From assembly GCF_003576375.1 (NCBI RefSeq), contig NZ_QWGE01000003.1:730086-794085 (forward strand): DNA of 64,000 nucleotides, read 5' to 3'. Source of the DNA: Pontibacter oryzae. GTDB taxonomy: Bacteria > Bacteroidota > Bacteroidia > Cytophagales > Hymenobacteraceae. Positions 59,088 to 64,000 of this stretch are shown here, one piece after another; positions within the stretch are counted from its first letter, which is position 1, and each line of letters opens with the position of its first letter. Made by a program: the position numbers and the translations under genes. The notes under the pieces are model-generated. The model was not told the DNA's origin, did not search any database, and saw only the letters and a list, made by a program, of their open reading frames with translations.

Positions 59088-62006
59088 TTATCCTATGGCT
59101 ACCATTTCATTATCATTTTCGTTATATGCCTCAATCGGGGCGCAAGAGCAAACCAGGTTACGGTCGCCGTAGGCGCTGTCGATGCGGCTAACAGTTGGCC
59201 ATACTTTGATGTCGCGCAAGTATGGCATCGGGAACACGGCTTTCTCGCGGGTGTACGGGCGGTCCCAGTTTTCTACCATCACCACTTTGGCTGTGTGCGG
59301 CGCGTTCTTCAGCACGTTGTTCTTCTGGTCAGCCTTGCCTGCCTCAATCTCGCGGATTTCCTCACGGATAGAGATCATTACTTCGCAGAATCTGTCCAGC
59401 TCTTCCTGTGCCTCCGACTCCGTTGGCTCTACCATCAGGGTGCCGGCAACCGGGAACGATACCGTCGGCGCATGGAAGCCATAATCCATCAGACGCTTGG
59501 CAATGTCTTCTACCTCAACACCTGCTTTCTTGAACTCACGGCAATCCAGGATCATCTCGTGTGCGCAGCGGCCATTTTTGCCAACATACAGTACCGGGTA
59601 GTGCTTCTCGAGGCGGGCTTTAATATAGTTTGCGTTCAGGATTGCAATTTTTGTGGCCTCTGTTAATCCATCACCGCCCATCATGGCAATGTATGCATAA
59701 GAGATAGGCAGGATAGAGGCAGAACCCCAAGGCGCCGCCGAAACCGCAGGTATGGCATCCTTGCGACCTAAGTCAACCACAGCGTGGCCTGGCAAGAAAG
59801 GTACTAGATCTGCTACCACACCGATAGGGCCAACGCCTGGTCCGCCGCCGCCATGAGGGATGCAGAAGGTCTTGTGCAGGTTCAGGTGGCAAACATCCGC
59901 TCCGATAGTTGCCGGAGACGTAAGCCCTACCTGGGCGTTCATGTTCGCGCCGTCCATGTACACGCGTCCGCCATTGTCGTGGATGATCTGGCAGATCTCG
60001 ATGATGCTCTCCTCATACACGCCGTGGGTAGATGGGTAGGTCACCATCAGGCAAGACAGTTCATTTTTATACTGCTCGGCCTTCGCGCGCAGGTCTGCTA
60101 CATCAATGTTTCCTTTCTCATCACATTTCACGATAACCACTTTCATGCCGGCCATTACCGCAGAAGCGGGGTTAGTGCCGTGCGCAGAAGAAGGAATCAA
60201 GGAAATATTTCTGTGGCCTTCGCCTCTGGACTCGTGGTACGCGCGGATAACCATTAGGCCGGCATACTCGCCTTGGGCACCGGAGTTTGGCTGCAGCGAT
60301 ACGCCATCAAAACCGGTTACCTCGCACAGCCAGGCTTCTAGGTCAGTGAAGATCTGCTTGTAGCCCTGTGTTTGGCTGGCAGGGGCGAAGGGATGCAGTT
60401 GCCCAATCTCTGGCCAGGTTACCGGAATCATCTCGGCAGTGGCGTTCAGTTTCATGGTGCAAGAGCCAAGCGAGATCATGGAATGCACCAATGAAATATC
60501 CTTGTTTTCAAGGCGCTTCATGTAGCGCAGGATCTCATGCTCAGAGTGATGCTCGTTAAACACCTCATGCGTCAGGTACTCGCTCTTACGAATCAGTCCG
60601 TCTGCCCAGGTGATTTCAGTTTCCTCCGGAAGCTCATTTATACTTAAAACATCCGCAGACTTACCGGACACTTTTGCAAAAACAGCAAGTATGGCTTTTA
60701 TGTCCTGCAGGTCAGTGTTTTGGTGCAGCGAGATGCCAATGTTCTTCTCTCCGAAATAACGGAAGTTGATGCCGGCAGCCTCAGCCTCCTGGCGGATAGC
60801 CTGCGCCATGTCCGCACTCTCTGCTACTGTATTAAGTGTATCGAAGTACTGCTCGTTCTGCTGTGTAAAGCCAAGTGCCTTTAAGCCACTTTCTAGTTGC
60901 TGTGCCAGCGCGTGCGTGTTCAGGCCGATATACTTCAGGCGGCGTGGACCATGATACACGGCATACATACCTGCTATAACTGCCAGCAGCACCTGTGCGG
61001 TACAGATATTGGAGGTTGCTTTTTCGCGGCGGATGTGCTGCTCGCGTGTTTGCAATGCCATTCGGTACGCTTTGTTGCCGTCGGCATCCACAGAAAGGCC
61101 AATTATACGGCCAGGGATAACACGCTTAAAGGTATCGCGGGTAGCAAAGTATCCGGCATGCGGGCCACCAAATCCCATCGGTACGCCAAAACGCTGGGTA
61201 GTGCCCACTACGGCATCAGCGCCCATCTCACCCGGAGGAGTTAATAAGGTAAGCGAAAGAATGTCGGCAGCTACGGCTACCATCATGCCCTGCTCGTGTG
61301 CTTTGGCAATAAAATCAGTATAATCAAAAATGGCACCGTCGGCAGCAGGGTACTGCACAATAGCGCCAAACAGTGTCTCGTCTTCCAAGTTTGCCTCGCG
61401 GTGGTCGCCTATCACCAGTTCTATGCCCAGTGGTGTGGCACGCAGGTTCAGGATATCGATGGTTTGCGGCAGCACCTGCTCTGATACAAAAAAGCGGGTA
61501 GCGCTCTTGCGGGAGCCTTTGCGCTGCGAGAAGAACATGGCCATGGCCTCAGCGGCGGCGGTTCCCTCATCCAGAAGCGAGGCATTCGCGATTTCCATAC
61601 CTGTCAGGTCCATCACCATGGTTTGGTAATTGATCAGCGCCTCCAGTCGGCCCTGCGCAATCTCAGCCTGGTATGGCGTATAGGCCGTGTACCAGCCCGG
61701 GTTCTCCATGATGTTACGAAGTATAACCGGCGGCAGAATGGTGTCGTTGTAGCCAAGGCCGATGTACGACTTGTATACTTTGTTCTGCTTGGCGATCTGC
61801 GAAAACTTGTTCAGGAAGTCTCTCTCAGAAAGTGCAGCTGGCAGGTTAAGCGGTTTCTTAAGTCGGATCGCGGCTGGTACGGTTTCCTCAATCAGTTGAT
61901 CCAGTGTGTCTACGCCAATGGTGCGCAGCATGTCCTGCATTTGCTCTTTGTCGGGGCCGTTGTGGCGCTCCTTAAACACATCCGCAGGTTTGGTTTTAAA
62001 AATCAT
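59088..62006 (-). CDS. gcvP: Glycine dehydrogenase (decarboxylating), P protein
   Basis: A 972-residue single-chain P protein of the glycine cleavage system, removing CO2 from glycine with transfer of methylamine to lipoyl-GcvH. It is the fused form (N-terminal GcvPA-like half about 1-450, C-terminal GcvPB-like half about 455-960). Pyridoxal phosphate Lys712 lies in [36 protein letters not shown] and [19 protein letters not shown] are typical. gcvT and gcvH are not adjacent. A CAAAAGTA (-7 on the minus strand) lies 81 bases upstream. No glycine riboswitch was seen. Confidence 0.97.
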   Translation of the reverse strand: MIFKTKPADVFKERHNGPDKEQMQDMLRTIGVDTLDQLIEETVPAAIRLKKPLNLPAALSERDFLNKFSQIAKQNKVYKSYIGLGYNDTILPPVILRNIMENPGWYTAYTPYQAEIAQGRLEALINYQTMVMDLTGMEIANASLLDEGTAAAEAMAMFFSQRKGSRKSATRFFVSEQVLPQTIDILNLRATPLGIELVIGDHREANLEDETLFGAIVQYPAADGAIFDYTDFIAKAHEQGMMVAVAADILSLTLLTPPGEMGADAVVGTTQRFGVPMGFGGPHAGYFATRDTFKRVIPGRIIGLSVDADGNKAYRMALQTREQHIRREKATSNICTAQVLLAVIAGMYAVYHGPRRLKYIGLNTHALAQQLESGLKALGFTQQNEQYFDTLNTVAESADMAQAIRQEAEAAGINFRYFGEKNIGISLHQNTDLQDIKAILAVFAKVSGKSADVLSINELPEETEITWADGLIRKSEYLTHEVFNEHHSEHEILRYMKRLENKDISLVHSMISLGSCTMKLNATAEMIPVTWPEIGQLHPFAPASQTQGYKQIFTDLEAWLCEVTGFDGVSLQPNSGAQGEYAGLMVIRAYHESRGEGHRNISLIPSSAHGTNPASAVMAGMKVVIVKCDEKGNIDVADLRAKAEQYKNELSCLMVTYPSTHGVYEESIIEICQIIHDNGGRVYMDGANMNAQVGLTSPATIGADVCHLNLHKTFCIPHGGGGPGVGPIGVVADLVPFLPGHAVVDLGRKDAIPAVSAAPWGSASILPISYAYIAMMGGDGLTEATKIAILNANYIKARLEKHYPVLYVGKNGRCAHEMILDCREFKKAGVEVEDIAKRLMDYGFHAPTVSFPVAGTLMVEPTESEAQEELDRFCEVMISIREEIREIEAGKADQKNNVLKNAPHTAKVVMVENWDRPYTREKAVFPMPYLRDIKVWPTVSRIDSAYGDRNLVCSCAPIEAYNENDNEMVAIG

Positions 62007-62086
62007 AACGGTGATATATTGGTCTGGAATTTTTGGGTTTTCGGCACCTCAGGGCGCGGGCACTTTACCTGCTCCCGATCTTTTTA

Positions 62087-62094
62087 CAAAAGTA
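62087..62094 (-). promoter_or_regulatory. Candidate -7 element of gcvP
   Basis: Minus strand TACTTTTG, fitting TAnnTTTG, 81 bases before the gcvP start. -33 TTTG-like sequence is 25 bases further, a little beyond optimum. Confidence 0.4.
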
Positions 62095-62194
62095 GTAATA
62101 GTTTATTATATTGAAGCATCAAAGCAAAATAGTTAGAAGCTAGCCAAAGGCCTTTCGGGAAAGCATAAATCCCTGAAGTATAAGTGGCATCAGC

Positions 62195-62202
62195 TAGATT
62201 TG
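62195..62202 (+). promoter_or_regulatory. Candidate -7 element of the saccharopine dehydrogenase-like gene
   Basis: TAGATTTG, fitting TAnnTTTG, 50 bases before the ATG at 62252, with CTG in place of TTG at the -33 position (62173-62175). Confidence 0.4.
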
Positions 62203-62251
62203 TTTATGACACTAACACTAAAACAGCGGCAACAATTCAGGAGGCATACGT

Positions 62252-63493
62252 ATGAGCAAACTAAAGATCGGCATCATTAAAGAAGGGAAAATACCGGTAG
62301 ATAAACGTGTGCCCCTTACGCCTAAGAAATGCGTGGAGGCTTTGCAGGAGTTTCCGGATATGGAAATTGTTGTGCAGCCCAGCGATATCCGCAGCTTTTC
62401 CGATGAGGAGTATGAAGAACTCGGCATTCCGCTACAGCAGGATTTAAGCGATTGCGATGTGCTGATGGGGGTGAAGGAGGTGCCGGTTGAGCAGCTTATC
62501 CCCAACAAAACATACTTCTTCTTCTCGCATACTATAAAGATGCAGCCTCACAACGCCAAACTGCTGCGCGCCATACTTGACAAAAACATCACGCTGATTG
62601 ACTATGAAACATTAAAAACCGCAGACGGGCAGCGTGTAGTAGCCTTTGGCAGGTATGCCGGTATAGTAGGAGCCTATAATGGTATACTTACTTACGGCCG
62701 AAAGCATAAGCTTTTCAACCTGAAGCCAGCATACCTGTGCCATGAGCTGGAGGATATGCAGGAAGAATACTTTAAGGTAAAACTGCCTCCTATAAAGATT
62801 GCCGTAACCGGAGGCGGGCGCGTGGCAGGCGGTGCCATGGAAGTGCTGGATAAAATGGGCATCCGAAAGGTCAGCGTGTTCGATTACCTGTACAAGCAGT
62901 TCACAGAGCCGGTGTATGCCCAACTGCATTCCGGCGATTATAATACCCGCCCCGATGTGGAAGTATGGGACTCCCCGGATTTCTATGCCAACCCACACTT
63001 ATATAAGAGTACCTTCCGGAAATTCACACGCGTCACCGACCTGCTGCTGGCCTGCGCATACTGGGACCCACGCGCCCCAAAGCTGTTTACCGAAGAAGAA
63101 ACCCGCGAGCCTGACTTTAAGATAGACACCATTGCCGACATTACCTGCGATGTAAACGGCTCCATACCTACTACAAAGCGGTCGTCAACCATCCTTGAGC
63201 CAGCTTACGATTATAACCCGGACACGGCAGAACTAGAACCAGCCTACACAAGCGATCGAAACATCACTGTGATGGCTGTAGACAACCTGCCATGCGAGCT
63301 GCCCCGCAACGCCTCCCGCGATTTTGGCCGCCACCTAATAGATAATGTGGTACCGCACTTCTTTAATGGAGATGCCGAACACATGCTGGAGCGGGCAACC
63401 ATTGCACGAGCCGGTAAGCTAACCCCGCGCTATGCCTACTTGCAAGGGTATGCCGACAGCGCCAGGAATGACAAAAAGCATGAGGCAGTATAA
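62252..63493 (+). CDS. Saccharopine dehydrogenase/alanine dehydrogenase-type oxidoreductase
   Basis: A 413-residue NAD(P)-dependent enzyme of the AlaDH/PNT-like fold. The N-terminal part (KIGIIKEGKIPVDKRVPLTPKKCVEAL) is the substrate domain opening shared by alanine dehydrogenase and lysine-forming saccharopine dehydrogenase. The dinucleotide motif is IAVTGGGRVAGGAMEVLDKMG (about 187-207). TYFFFSHTIKMQPHN and DITCDVNGSIPTTKRSSTILEPAYDYNP follow. The latter region is closer to saccharopine dehydrogenase-like than to true alanine dehydrogenase, so a lysine-related or unknown activity is possible. Single gene; divergent from gcvP. Confidence 0.85.
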   Translation: MSKLKIGIIKEGKIPVDKRVPLTPKKCVEALQEFPDMEIVVQPSDIRSFSDEEYEELGIPLQQDLSDCDVLMGVKEVPVEQLIPNKTYFFFSHTIKMQPHNAKLLRAILDKNITLIDYETLKTADGQRVVAFGRYAGIVGAYNGILTYGRKHKLFNLKPAYLCHELEDMQEEYFKVKLPPIKIAVTGGGRVAGGAMEVLDKMGIRKVSVFDYLYKQFTEPVYAQLHSGDYNTRPDVEVWDSPDFYANPHLYKSTFRKFTRVTDLLLACAYWDPRAPKLFTEEETREPDFKIDTIADITCDVNGSIPTTKRSSTILEPAYDYNPDTAELEPAYTSDRNITVMAVDNLPCELPRNASRDFGRHLIDNVVPHFFNGDAEHMLERATIARAGKLTPRYAYLQGYADSARNDKKHEAV

Positions 63494-63500
63494 ACGTAAG

Positions 63501-63536
63501 CCTCTTCTTATATATAAGGTATGATATAAGAAGAGG
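63501..63536 (+). terminator. Hairpin after the saccharopine dehydrogenase-like gene
   Basis: A 13-bp perfect stem (63501-63513 with 63524-63536), 10-base loop, 7 bases after the stop. No T-run follows, so strength is uncertain. Confidence 0.55.
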
Positions 63537-63737
63537 TAACTGCTCTGTTAAAAGACACCTTAATTAAGGGATGGGTTTGATACTATAGAGTAGCTATACT
63601 ATTAATACAGGGCTGAAAGTAGGCGTGAAAACCTGAGAGAAGCATAGCTGATGTTACGGATGCTGAAACGTTTGAAAATATTGTGCTTCAAAATCAAGTC
63701 ATTACCTCTAATGTTAAATTAGTTTTACCTGCAGTGC

Positions 63738-63767
63738 TTGCTTTAAAAGGGGAAAGAGCTACCTTTG
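63738..63767 (+). promoter_or_regulatory. Tandem stable-RNA-type promoter 1
   Basis: TTG (63738-63740), 19 bases, TACCTTTG (63760-63767), at the consensus spacing. First of three promoters facing the right edge. Between 63537 and 63737 no gene was seen. Confidence 0.6.
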
Positions 63768-63845
63768 CAACGCGTTCCAGCAGGGGACAAGCGCAAAAAG
63801 AGAAATCAGAAGCAAATAAAAGATTAAAAAAACTTCTTTTCAGTG

Positions 63846-63877
63846 TTGCGGAGTTCGGTTTTAATTCCCTACCTTTG
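63846..63877 (+). promoter_or_regulatory. Tandem stable-RNA-type promoter 2
   Basis: TTG (63846-63848), 21 bases, TACCTTTG (63870-63877), followed by GC-rich CCCGCTTCGGAAGGGGG. Part of a direct repeat of about 60 bases with promoter 3. Confidence 0.7.
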
Positions 63878-63938
63878 CATCCCGCTTCGGAAGGGGGCCT
63901 CGGCGAAGGGCCGGGGAAAAAAATACTGAAAAAAAGAG

Positions 63939-63970
63939 TTGCGAAGTTCGGGGAGTTTTCCCTACCTTTG
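63939..63970 (+). promoter_or_regulatory. Tandem stable-RNA-type promoter 3
   Basis: TTG (63939-63941), 21 bases, TACCTTTG (63963-63970), 93 bases after promoter 2 and nearly identical (CCCGCTCCGGAAGGGG downstream). It likely drives an rRNA or tRNA operon that begins just outside the window; the gene itself is not visible. Confidence 0.7.
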
Positions 63971-64000
63971 CAGCCCGCTCCGGAAGGGGCGCCTCGGCCG

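Noticed and set aside
62007..62251. Glycine riboswitch before gcvP
   Set aside because: Searched both strands of the spacer by eye for the conserved aptamer cores; none present.
63640..63655. CTGAGAGAAG resembling a TPP riboswitch segment
   Set aside because: No matching GAACCTGAT segment or helix partners nearby.

Overview
The window is chromosomal DNA of a member of the Bacteroidota, most likely order Cytophagales, family Hymenobacteraceae (Pontibacter-like). The evidence is type IX secretion (T9SS) sorting domains on secreted proteins, a PorP/SprF protein, several TonB-dependent receptors, SPFH and DUF4136 proteins, a bacillithiol-linked YtxJ protein, and promoters of the TTG-N19..21-TAnnTTTG type instead of sigma-70 -35/-10 boxes. 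Composition is near 50% GC in genes, with AT-rich intergenic stretches. No transposase, integrase, CRISPR array or tRNA gene was seen.

Layout. 1-5.1 kb: tail of a FemAB/GNAT-like protein, a 33-residue membrane peptide, a secreted serine hydrolase, a zinc-dependent phospholipase C-like protein, a VOC protein, and the ruvX-def pair. 5.2-11.4 kb: a four-gene minus-strand operon (DUF4856 lipoprotein, imelysin lipoprotein, HTTM membrane protein, TonB receptor) with a recognisable promoter and a possible iron-type operator. 11.6-18.5 kb: C-terminal processing protease, homogentisate dioxygenase, a lipoprotein followed by a GroES-type co-chaperone, and a DUF5916 protein. 18.6-26.8 kb: a large secreted subtilisin with a T9SS tail, hemB, serine dehydratase, acylphosphatase and a thioredoxin-NHL protein. 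27.3-33.1 kb: respiratory complex I genes nuoA, nuoB, nuoC and, after a 2.85-kb interruption, nuoD. The interruption holds a dispersed repeat, an SPFH gene pair, REP-like palindromes and an AT-rich putative modification-dependent restriction gene. 33.5-41.5 kb: lutB, an M28 peptidase lipoprotein, ispF, a T9SS-exported protein, and a MarR-aldo/keto reductase-Old Yellow Enzyme cluster. 41.7-48.6 kb: M16 peptidase, fused two-oxoacid dehydrogenase E1, small exported proteins, ytxJ, osmC, a predicted outer-membrane protein and lipA. 49.0-55.2 kb: a three-gene surface-adhesin locus (ice-binding-like T9SS adhesin, PorP/SprF, OmpA-PD40 protein). 55.5-63.5 kb: a second TonB receptor, DUF4136 lipoprotein, a small exported protein, gcvP and a saccharopine dehydrogenase-like enzyme. 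The window ends inside three tandem promoters facing right that look like the start of a stable-RNA operon.

Genes that work together: the imelysin operon probably makes an envelope metal (iron) acquisition system. The adhesin, SprF and OmpA proteins form a T9SS export and anchoring unit. lipA supports lipoylated complexes served by GcvP and the fused E1, although these genes are not adjacent. MarR appears to control the aldo/keto reductase and ene-reductase as an electrophile-response unit, with matching dyads at two places.

The strongest unexplained signal is sequence-wide. The hexamer AAGTAT (and its complement ATACTT) is scattered at roughly three per kilobase through genes and spacers, in all reading frames, several times above expectation. 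Its palindromic form AAGTATACTT occurs at least six times. A second signal is a set of 8-bp-period arrays (NTTYTAAC, four units each) beside nuoD and between lutB and the M28 peptidase. All functions are read from sequence by eye; no database search was possible.
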